A DNA stretch of 64,000 nt, from the NCBI GenBank assembly GCA_025360525.1, contig JANYCA010000055.1, forward strand, positions 1 to 64,000, in the 5' to 3' direction. How positions within the stretch are numbered: the stretch's first letter is position 1; every line of letters starts with the position of its first letter. The translations under genes and the position numbers were made by a program. Source of the DNA: Chitinophagaceae bacterium. Lineage in GTDB: Bacteria > Bacteroidota > Bacteroidia > Chitinophagales > Chitinophagaceae. A model generated the notes under the pieces. It saw only the letters and a list, made by a program, of their open reading frames with translations, was not told the origin of the DNA and searched no databases. This document shows positions 17,903-25,387 of the stretch, piece after piece.

Positions 17903-17910
17903 ATAGCTTT
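17903..17910. repeat. Right target-site duplication of the IS66 element
   Basis: atagcttt is identical to 15509-15516. Joining across one copy restores the interrupted frame. Confidence 0.93.
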
Positions 17911-18153
17911 GGCAATTACGGCAGGTTCATTATTATTTTCTACATGGAAAATAGCACATACAAAAGAAAAAATAAAATCAGTAGAACGGGAGTTGCAGCA
18001 ACTAAAGGAGCAAAAAAAATAGATAAACAAATTTCATGTTAAACAGGCGCACAACCATTACGCATTGTGTATGAATTTCATTGTATTTTTTGGCCTACGC
18101 TCACTTGAGTATTAGATATCATTTAGTAGAATGTGCAATCTAAAGATGCCTTC

Positions 18154-18905
18154 ATGAAAATTATTTTAGTTTTAGTAATCCTTTTTGTTTCAAAAGTCTC
18201 TTATTCTCAGGGTGAAATCCTAAGAAAATACAGTTATCCTGTTATGGGCTTAGATAGCACATTTGAAGGTGGTGGAACTTGCTTTTTTTACGAAAAGATA
18301 ATAAGGTCTGCCTGGTAACAGCTAAACATGTGCTTTCAGGGTGCGAAAATGACAGCACTAAATCAAATACATTCCCTGATAAACATTATGTTTTTTTAGG
18401 CAGCTATGCCCACTCATTAATTCTAAATACAAAAATTCTTAAAACAAAACTTCCATGCGGAAGAGATGATATTTTGGTAATTCCGGTTTTAGACACCACA
18501 TTATTCCCTTTTATTAATTCAGTTGAAAATTTTATTACACAACCCTTAAAATATTTCAAAGATATTTACATTTATGGCTACCCTATGAAATCCTATACTA
18601 GCGATATGTTTAAATCACTCCCGGATGCGGCTTTTATGAATATTCACGACAGTTCATACCACTTTACTAAAATCCTTCTTAATAATAATTCGATTGATAC
18701 ATTGAGTAGTGCTGTAAGCTGGCTTTACAATTCTGTTCCGAGCAATTTAATGCATGGCTATTCTGGATCCCCTATTTTTTTGCAAAGTAAATCAAATGAG
18801 ATGTGGAGATTAATTGGGCTGCTATCTTCAGCTAAAGATTTAGGAAAAAATTCTGTGATTATAAGGTTAATGGATATTGAAGCTATTTTGGATAAACTAA
18901 AATAA
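18154..18905 (+). pseudogene. Secreted trypsin-like serine protease with a frameshift in a T7 run
   Basis: The first frame starts at ATG 18154 with a signal peptide (MKIILVLVILFVSKVSYSQG) and reads to GGGTCFF. The rest of the protease lies in another frame. One extra T in the T7 tract at 18283-18289 would give a continuous 250-residue protein. The joined product has catalytic His in VTAKHVL, Asp in RDDILVIPV and Ser in GYSGSPIF, the triad order of the chymotrypsin/S1 fold, so it looks like a periplasmic or secreted peptidase. The frameshift may be real decay, phase variation by slippage, or a sequencing error. A terminator-like hairpin follows. Confidence 0.75.
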
Positions 18906-18913
18906 CACAAAAA

Positions 18914-18945
18914 CAGGCTACTTAAAAAGCAGCCTATTTTTGTTA
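18914..18945. terminator. Bidirectional terminator between the protease gene and gyrA
   Basis: aggct (18915-18919) and agcct (18931-18935) form a short stem, followed by a T run on the right and preceded by an A run on the left. It lies between convergent genes. Confidence 0.55.
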
Positions 18946-18964
18946 AAAATCAATATTAAAATTT

Positions 18965-21610
18965 CTATTCAGCTTCAGGTGTTGGATCGGTAGATTGTGC
19001 AGTGTCTGTTGCATCTGAGGCATCTGAACCTTCATTTTCCGGTAAACTGATTACCGGGTTTTCATCTGCAACAATTACCTCTTCCTGCTCGTCTAGTTTA
19101 GTAATGGCTGCAATAGCATCTCCTTCATCAACCCTTATTAACTTTACGCCCTGGGTTGCCCTGCCTTGTTCACTTACGCTTGCCACACTCATACGGATGG
19201 TAACGCCGCTTACACAGGTAATCATCAGATCTTCCTTTTCTGTAACATCCAATAAACCTACCAACGAACCGGTTTTTTCCGTTACATTAATGGTTTTAAC
19301 ACCCTTGCCACCTCTATTGGTAACCCTGTAATTTGGTTCGTTTGTTACGGGGTCATTTAAAAATGTACGTTTACCGTAGCCTTTTTCACTTACCACCAGT
19401 ATAGTACGGGTTTTATCTTCCCGGTTTACGCAAACCATTCCCACCACTTCATCATTGGCATCATCTACTTCAATTCCGTAAACACCAATACCACCGCGAC
19501 CGGTAGACCTTACTTTTTCTTCGGGGAAACGAATGGCACGGCCACTCTTAACGGCCAGCATTATTTCACAATTACCATCGGTAAGTTTGGCTTCTAATAA
19601 CTGATCTCCTTCTAAGATGTTTATGGCATTGATACCATTTTGTCTTGGACGGCTGAAATCTTCCAAATCGGTTTTCTTAATAATTCCTTTTTTGGTACAC
19701 AGTACGATGTAATGACTTTTCAGGTATTCTTCATCACTAAAGTTTTTTACATCAATGATGGCCCTTACTTTATCATCCTGCGGAATCTGGATCATATTCT
19801 GCAATGCACGCCCTTTGCTGGTTTTATCTCCTTCCGGAATTTCATACACTTTCAACCAGAAACATCGTCCTTTTTCTGTAAAGAACAGCAAGGTGTGATG
19901 GGTAGATGCTACAAAAAGATGTTCTATATAATCTTCCTGGCGGGTACTGCTACCCTTTGCTCCACGGCCGCCACGGCGTTGCTGGCGGTATTCATCAGCA
20001 GAGGTACGTTTAATATAACCGAGGTGCGAAATGGTAACTACCACATCTTCATCTTCAATTAAATCAAGCATATTTATTTCGTTGCCAACATATACAATTT
20101 CAGTTTTACGGGCATCACCAAATTTGGCCTTTACTTCTGCCAGTTCGGTTTTAATGATATCGTAGCGCATATCTTCATTGGCCAAAATTGCTTTCAGGCG
20201 TTCAATTTCCTTCATAATTGCAGCATGCTCCTCTCTTATCTTGTCAATTTCCATCCCGGTAAGCCGCTGCAAACGCAGTTCTAATACAGCTTTGGCCTGT
20301 ATTTCACTCATCCCGAAATTACTGATCAACCCTTCCTGTGCAATATTGGGTGTAGAGGATTCCCTGATTAGTTTGATTACTGCATCAAGGTTGTCCAACG
20401 CAATAATGTAACCTTCTAAAATATGAGCCCTTTCCTGTGCTTTGCGTAATTCAAACTGGGTACGCCTTACAACTACCTCGTGCCTGAATATTATAAATTC
20501 GCTGATAAGGTCTTTTAAGTTCAGGGTTCTTGGCCTTCCTCTTACAAGGGCAACGTTGTTAATGCCGTAGGAAGTTTGCAGTTCTGTTTGCTTGTACAAC
20601 TGGTTTATAACCACCTGCGCAACCACATCCTTTTTTAGATCGATTACTATCCTTGTACCTTCCTTGTTGTTGCTTTCATTGTTTACATCTGCAATGCCTT
20701 CAATTTGTTTGTCGTTAATTAACTCGCCAATTCTTGCAGTAAGGGTATCCCTGTTTACCTGGTAAGGTGTTTCGTAAATAATTACTTTTTCCCTACCATT
20801 TTTTTGGGTTTCTACATTTACTTTACCACGCAATACCACTCTTCCCCTACCTGTATGAAAACCGGCTTTAATACCTTCAAAGCCATAAATAATTCCGCCT
20901 GTTGGAAAATCCGGTCCTTTTACGTGTTCAATTAATTCATCAATAGTAATATCCTTGTTGTCAACATAGGCTACACAGGCGTCAATCACTTCACTCAGGT
21001 TGTGCGGCATCATATTGGTAGCCATACCCACGGCTATACCACTTGCACCATTTAACAATAATTGCGGAATACGGGTGGGTAAAACGGTAGGTTCTTTCAG
21101 TGAATCATCAAAATTCAACTGAAGATCAACCGTTTCTTTTTCAATATCCTCCAACATTGCCTCGGCAAACTTGTGCATACGAACCTCTGTATAACGCATA
21201 GCAGCAGGTGGGTCTCCATCTTGGCTGCCAAAGTTACCCTGACCATCAATCATGGTGTACCGCATGCTCCAGTGCTGGGCCATACGAACCATTGTATCGT
21301 AAATAGAAGCATCGCCGTGGGGGTGAAACTTACCCATCACTTCTCCCACAATACGTGCACTTTTTTTATAAGGTTTATTGCTGTAATTGCTCAATTCATT
21401 CATACCGAAAAGCACCCTTCTGTGTACTGGTTTTAATCCATCCCGTACATCCGGCAAAGCACGACCTACAATTACACTCATAGAATAATCTATGTAGGAT
21501 GTTTTCATCTGCTCTTCAATATTTACAGGAATAATTCTGCCCCTGTTGCTGGCGTTACTACCATCATTTGGTGGCAGCATACCGCCGTTTAATTCTTCGT
21601 TATTTTCCAT
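18965..21610 (-). CDS. gyrA: DNA gyrase subunit A
   Basis: The start is the ATG at 21610 (881 residues); a longer frame to 21694 would run through the promoter palindrome. This is the breakage-reunion subunit of the A2B2 topoisomerase that introduces negative supercoils. The winged-helix domain carries the active-site Tyr in AAMRYTEVRM. The C-terminal beta-pinwheel carries the GyrA box QRRGGRG, which separates it from ParC. The quinolone region reads HGDASIYD, with Ala where E. coli has Ser83 and Asp at the position of Asp87. The acidic tail (residues 840-881) is typical of this phylum. Confidence 0.96.
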   Translation of the reverse strand: MENNEELNGGMLPPNDGSNASNRGRIIPVNIEEQMKTSYIDYSMSVIVGRALPDVRDGLKPVHRRVLFGMNELSNYSNKPYKKSARIVGEVMGKFHPHGDASIYDTMVRMAQHWSMRYTMIDGQGNFGSQDGDPPAAMRYTEVRMHKFAEAMLEDIEKETVDLQLNFDDSLKEPTVLPTRIPQLLLNGASGIAVGMATNMMPHNLSEVIDACVAYVDNKDITIDELIEHVKGPDFPTGGIIYGFEGIKAGFHTGRGRVVLRGKVNVETQKNGREKVIIYETPYQVNRDTLTARIGELINDKQIEGIADVNNESNNKEGTRIVIDLKKDVVAQVVINQLYKQTELQTSYGINNVALVRGRPRTLNLKDLISEFIIFRHEVVVRRTQFELRKAQERAHILEGYIIALDNLDAVIKLIRESSTPNIAQEGLISNFGMSEIQAKAVLELRLQRLTGMEIDKIREEHAAIMKEIERLKAILANEDMRYDIIKTELAEVKAKFGDARKTEIVYVGNEINMLDLIEDEDVVVTISHLGYIKRTSADEYRQQRRGGRGAKGSSTRQEDYIEHLFVASTHHTLLFFTEKGRCFWLKVYEIPEGDKTSKGRALQNMIQIPQDDKVRAIIDVKNFSDEEYLKSHYIVLCTKKGIIKKTDLEDFSRPRQNGINAINILEGDQLLEAKLTDGNCEIMLAVKSGRAIRFPEEKVRSTGRGGIGVYGIEVDDANDEVVGMVCVNREDKTRTILVVSEKGYGKRTFLNDPVTNEPNYRVTNRGGKGVKTINVTEKTGSLVGLLDVTEKEDLMITCVSGVTIRMSVASVSEQGRATQGVKLIRVDEGDAIAAITKLDEQEEVIVADENPVISLPENEGSDASDATDTAQSTDPTPEAE

Positions 21611-21614
21611 AATG

Positions 21615-21644
21615 TTTAAAAGTGTGCAAATGTACACTTTTAAA
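21615..21644. promoter_or_regulatory. Operator-like palindrome over the gyrA promoter
   Basis: tttaaaagtgt (21615-21625) and acacttttaaa (21634-21644) are a perfect 11-bp inverted repeat with an 8-base spacer. A TAcaTTTG element on the minus strand (21634-21627) sits in the centre, and the gyrA ATG is five bases away. A protein bound here would block the promoter; as RNA it could fold just before the start codon. Confidence 0.55.
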
Positions 21645-21653
21645 GCGGATTTT

Positions 21654-21684
21654 CTGTTTAAAACAGGGGGGTATATCCTGTTTT
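21654..21684. repeat. Second cluster of inverted repeats upstream of gyrA
   Basis: ctgttt and aaacag (21654-21666) form a near-palindrome. aaaacagg (21660-21667) pairs perfectly with cctgtttt (21677-21684) across a 9-base spacer. Both lie just upstream of the promoter-like element. Confidence 0.5.
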
Positions 21685-21846
21685 TTGTGCACATTTTTTA
21701 TGCGTTTGTGGAGAACATTTTTTTTGTTTTTGAGAAGAAAAAATGGATGTTTTATTTAAAAAAGCGATCAACCTGATAAATAATTATTTCGATTAAATTA
21801 AGAGAACTAAAGAATAACTTGCCGCCTTATCAAATAAAGCACGATT

Positions 21847-23109
21847 GTGAAAACCATTTTACTTTTTGGAGCAGGAAAATCTGCAACGGTATTGATTGAC
21901 TATCTGATTGCAGAAAGCGCCACTAATAACTGGAAATTTATTATTGCAGATGCCAATAAAGAGCAGGTATTGGTTAAAACTAACCATTCGCCTTTTGCCG
22001 AAGTGGTAGAGATTGATATTGCCGATGATGAAAAAAGAGATGTGCTTATTCAAAGGTCGCATGTGGTTATTTCGATGTTACCCCCTGCCCTTCATTTTTT
22101 GGTTGCCAAGGATTGTGTTGAAAACAGAAAACATCTGCTTACGGCTAGTTACCTGGATACCAATATGAAAAGCCTGGCGAATGAGATAAGGGATAGGAAA
22201 CTTCTATTTTTGTGTGAAATGGGTTTAGATCCTGGCATTGATCACATGAGTGCCATGAAACTGATAGACGAAATTCATGCATCAGAAAAAAGAATTACCA
22301 GTTTTAAAAGTCATTGTGGTGGATTGATTGCGCCTGAAAGTGATAACAATCCATGGCATTATAAAATAAGCTGGAACCCCAGGAATGTAGTGTTGGCTGG
22401 TAAAGCCGGTGCTACTTACAAAGTGAATAACGACATTAAAAAGGAAGATTACCTTAATTTATTTTCCGATTGCAAAGAAGTTTCTATTGATGGTTTAGGC
22501 AAACTGGCTTATTATCCAAACAGAGATTCACTCGGTTACATTCCGATATATAAATTAGAGACTGCGACCACTTTTATACGGACTACCCTGCGCCACACTG
22601 TTTATTGCAAGGGATGGAATGCCATCGCACAGGCTGGTCTTGCTGATGAGGTTAACCAAGGAGATACTGCATCACTAACTTTTAAAAAATGGTCTTTACC
22701 AATTATTCCATTTGTGAATGATGAGAATAGAGTGTTATTGGAATATCTTGGGCTATTTGATGAACTATTCGTTCCGGCTGCTGCAAAAAGCAATGCCGAC
22801 ATTTTACAATACCTGGTGGAAACCAAACTTGCAATGGAGCCAACCGATAAGGATATGATTGTAATGTTGCATGAAATTGAATATGACGGCGGCTCCATAG
22901 AGAGCAGCCTGGTTGTAAAAGGAACCGATAATTTGAGAACTGCAATGGCGAAAACTGTGGGCCTGCCATTGGGCATTGCGGCTAAATTTATTTTGGATGG
23001 AACTTTTACCCAACGTGGTTTGCATATACCTATCAGTAAAGAAGTATATCTGCCGGTTTTAAAAGAATTGGAGAAACATGGAGTAGCGTTTAAAGAGATT
23101 AAAAAATAG
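21847..23109 (+). CDS. Saccharopine dehydrogenase family protein
   Basis: The 420-residue NAD(P)-dependent oxidoreductase starts with GTG. The Rossmann motif is LLFGAGKSATVLIDYL (GxGxxA type). The central segment LCEMGLDPGIDHMSA matches the catalytic/dimer region of the saccharopine dehydrogenase (glutamate-forming) family. Fungal and animal relatives act in lysine synthesis or breakdown. In Bacteroidota lacking the alpha-aminoadipate path the likely role is lysine degradation, but no lysine-ketoglutarate reductase gene adjoins it here. It is divergent from gyrA. Cytoplasmic; exact substrate unproven. Confidence 0.85.
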   Translation: MKTILLFGAGKSATVLIDYLIAESATNNWKFIIADANKEQVLVKTNHSPFAEVVEIDIADDEKRDVLIQRSHVVISMLPPALHFLVAKDCVENRKHLLTASYLDTNMKSLANEIRDRKLLFLCEMGLDPGIDHMSAMKLIDEIHASEKRITSFKSHCGGLIAPESDNNPWHYKISWNPRNVVLAGKAGATYKVNNDIKKEDYLNLFSDCKEVSIDGLGKLAYYPNRDSLGYIPIYKLETATTFIRTTLRHTVYCKGWNAIAQAGLADEVNQGDTASLTFKKWSLPIIPFVNDENRVLLEYLGLFDELFVPAAAKSNADILQYLVETKLAMEPTDKDMIVMLHEIEYDGGSIESSLVVKGTDNLRTAMAKTVGLPLGIAAKFILDGTFTQRGLHIPISKEVYLPVLKELEKHGVAFKEIKK

Positions 23110-23160
23110 ATTTGTTTTACCTCCGTTTTATTTCCAGCAAAAGAAATTTTAACGCCCGAA

Positions 23161-23202
23161 AGCTTTTATTGACAAGATGCAATTGCTGGTAAGATAAAAG
23201 CT
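23161..23202. repeat. Inverted repeat between convergent genes
   Basis: agcttttat (23161-23169) and ataaaagct (23194-23202) are a perfect 9-bp inverted repeat. A second pair, ccagcaa/ttgctgg (23134-23140, 23183-23189), overlaps it. This could be a weak terminator between the saccharopine dehydrogenase-like gene and the sirtuin gene; there is no clear T run. Confidence 0.35.
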
Positions 23203-23214
23203 GGTGCCGGATTT

Positions 23215-23913
23215 TTATTTTGAAATATAACCCTTCAATATTTTTTTCAACTCCTTCACTCCTTCTGTAGCAGGCAATTCAATCAGGGTGAGCTTATCGG
23301 ATTTTTTTACATCCGGTATCTTTTTGTCGATGATAAATTTGGGTAAATACGGCGGGGCGTAATGTAATAAAGATGCTGCCGGGTAAACCTGCAAAGAAGT
23401 ACCTACCACTACAAAAAAGTCACAATCTGTCATTTTTTTTACAGCAATTTCTATCATAGGTACAGGTTCCTCGAACCAAACAATGTAGGGCCTTAATTGA
23501 GCTCCATCTTCTGCCCGATCGCCTATTTTTATATCTCCTCTTATTTCATAAATCAGTTGTTCATCTGCTTCGCTCCTCATTTTAAAAATTTCGCCATGCA
23601 GGTGAATAATATTGGAAGAGCCGGCTCGCTCATGGAGGTCATCTATATTTTGCGTGATGATCGTAACATCAAAATCCTTTTCCAAAGCTACCAGACCAAA
23701 ATGGGCGGCATTGGGTTTAGCTGCAGTAACATCCTTTCTTCTGGCATTATAAAAATCAGTTACCAGTTGTGGGTTCCGTTTCCATGCACCAGGTGTGGCC
23801 ACATCATACACATCGTATCCATTCCATAATCCATCACTGTCTCTGAAAGTTTTTAAACCACTTTCGGCACTTATACCGGCACCGGTTAATACTACTATGT
23901 GTTGTTTGTTCAT
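23215..23913 (-). CDS. Sirtuin-family NAD-dependent protein deacylase
   Basis: The 232-residue SIR2 protein has the NAD motif TGAGISAESGLKTFR, the QNIDDLHERAG loop and catalytic His106 in LHGE. The YNAR motif (Tyr55, Arg58) is the acyl-carboxylate-binding pair that marks class III desuccinylases such as E. coli CobB and SIRT5. The usual zinc-binding cysteines after the catalytic His are absent, so the small domain is probably zinc-free. Predicted role: removal of succinyl or other acidic acyl groups from lysines. It ends convergently with the saccharopine dehydrogenase-like gene. Cytoplasmic. Confidence 0.9.
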   Translation of the reverse strand: MNKQHIVVLTGAGISAESGLKTFRDSDGLWNGYDVYDVATPGAWKRNPQLVTDFYNARRKDVTAAKPNAAHFGLVALEKDFDVTIITQNIDDLHERAGSSNIIHLHGEIFKMRSEADEQLIYEIRGDIKIGDRAEDGAQLRPYIVWFEEPVPMIEIAVKKMTDCDFFVVVGTSLQVYPAASLLHYAPPYLPKFIIDKKIPDVKKSDKLTLIELPATEGVKELKKILKGYISK

Positions 23914-23922
23914 GTTACAAAT

Positions 23923-24834
23923 TTATGAAACCGGATGCTTGCTTTTATTTGGAAACATTTTTTTAAAAAGGAAAATTCCTAATGGAATAAATAAGAATAA
24001 TGGCCACAGCGTTACCAATCCGATTAATATATCCATAATCCATCTGCCGCCGGACTTAAATGCATCCGCAATTCTGCTGATAACCGTAGGGTTGACATCG
24101 GCAGGCTTAAAACCTTCTAATGGCTGGTAAAAGGTTAGCAGGATGGTACTCATTGCTGATTGATGGTTAAGGAAATTTACCCTTGTGGCAGCAGATTCCA
24201 TTGCCTCCTGCAGGTTGTTTATTTCTGACTGAACCTGCAAAACTTCCTGCATATTTTTAGACAGTTTTAAAAAGTTGAGGTACTTTTCCCGCATTTGTTT
24301 TTTTGCTTCCAATCTTGCCGTAATATCAATTACTTCTCCAGTTACATCATCGGTCGTAATTTTTCGTTCTACCACTTTTACGTCGGTAGCCGCTAACTGG
24401 TTCATGATACTTTCAAACTGATCAACCGGAACTTTGATGGAGATGGTGGTTTCTAATTTTTCATCGGTGAGATTTTGCTCTTCCTGGGCGATATAACCAC
24501 CGTACTGTTTTACAGTTTTATAAATGGTAAAGGTGTAATTTTTAAAATCCTTCACCTCAAATTTTATTGTGGCCGTTTTGATTATTTTTTTATCCCAGTC
24601 AAAAGAGGTATTTGATTGAACTGTGTTTTTTGTTGAAATGGAATCAGTAAATGGCTTCTTAATTTTTTGTAGTGGAATTTGATTTTGTTCTTCTTCACTT
24701 TTAATGGAATACCCAGTAGCATTTTCGGTATTTGCTACAACTGAATCATAAACAGTAGTTTCTTTATCTGAACGAGTACAGGCAAATAAAAAAACTGCAG
24801 GAAGTAAAATGGCTAAAATTAATTTGCTGGTCAT
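23923..24834 (-). CDS. DUF4349 lipoprotein
   Basis: The 303-residue protein starts with a lipoprotein signal (lipobox LFAC). A charged linker leads to a DUF4349 core (about residues 80-240) with ATIKFEVKDFKNY, TISIKVPVDQFE and a DVTGEVIDITARLEAKKQ segment followed by a long coiled coil. A membrane segment (about 265-290) closes the protein, so it is probably anchored at both ends. The domain function is unknown. Only ten bases separate it from the sirtuin gene, suggesting one transcript. Confidence 0.85.
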   Translation of the reverse strand: MTSKLILAILLPAVFLFACTRSDKETTVYDSVVANTENATGYSIKSEEEQNQIPLQKIKKPFTDSISTKNTVQSNTSFDWDKKIIKTATIKFEVKDFKNYTFTIYKTVKQYGGYIAQEEQNLTDEKLETTISIKVPVDQFESIMNQLAATDVKVVERKITTDDVTGEVIDITARLEAKKQMREKYLNFLKLSKNMQEVLQVQSEINNLQEAMESAATRVNFLNHQSAMSTILLTFYQPLEGFKPADVNPTVISRIADAFKSGGRWIMDILIGLVTLWPLFLFIPLGIFLFKKMFPNKSKHPVS

Positions 24835-24958
24835 AACAATGGTTTAAGGTGATAGATGCCCATTGATACAAATTGCATAAAAAAAGAAACCACCTTAAAT
24901 TGTTAAATGAAAACCAAAGTAAAGCATCCTTATAAATAATAGGCTGAAATTTTTACTA

Positions 24959-25369
24959 CTACTTCTCCCCTGCCAATTCCATTACAATTTTCCATTCTTC
25001 GTCTTTCACTGTTTGTACACTTAACCTGCCCAATCTCACCAGATCCATATTTGCAAGCCTGCCATCTTTTTTAATGACATCCAGCGGTACCGCATTTTTT
25101 AATTTCCTTATTGGTTTTAAATCTACCACAACCCAGGCTGCTTCCTCTGTAGTAGGATCCTGGTAAAATTCTTTAGCAACTTTAGCAATCCCGACAATTT
25201 CAATTCCTTCATTGCTATGATAGAACAACACCTCATCCCCTTTCTTCATCGCCTTTAAATTATTTCTGGCGCCATAATTTCTTACGCCATCCCAAAATGT
25301 TTTTTTATCTATTACAAACTGATCCCAACTGTATTTGAATGGTTCGGATTTTACTAACCAATATGCCAT
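24959..25369 (-). CDS. EVE domain protein
   Basis: The 136-residue single-domain protein begins YWLVKSEP and has WDGVRNYGARNNL and DEVLFYHSNEG, the signature of EVE (PUA-like) domains. EVE domains bind modified bases and occur alone in many bacteria or fused in restriction and CRISPR-linked systems. Here it stands at the end of the glycan operon, 18 bases after the neopullulanase gene. No restriction or methylase gene is adjacent, so its partner is unknown. Confidence 0.92.
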   Translation of the reverse strand: MAYWLVKSEPFKYSWDQFVIDKKTFWDGVRNYGARNNLKAMKKGDEVLFYHSNEGIEIVGIAKVAKEFYQDPTTEEAAWVVVDLKPIRKLKNAVPLDVIKKDGRLANMDLVRLGRLSVQTVKDEEWKIVMELAGEK

Positions 25370-25387
25370 AACACGGATTATTTTTTT

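Larger units (their letters stand above)
15179..18022 (+). pseudogene. Decayed winged-helix/membrane protein gene, split by a stop codon and by IS66
   Basis: Two open segments lie in the same frame: 15179-15367 (62 codons) and 15398-15516, separated by a TAA at 15365-15367. Removing the IS (15517-17902) and one copy of the 8-base target duplication joins the second segment to 17911-18022 exactly in frame. The restored protein would be 149 codons with one internal stop. The first part resembles a small winged-helix domain. The joined part has one membrane segment (around WLVPVIALAITAGSLLF) and a charged coiled-coil tail (KEKIKSVERELQQLKEQ). The single-gene reading is inference from frame and layout. 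The precise IS insertion is seen directly. Confidence 0.7.
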
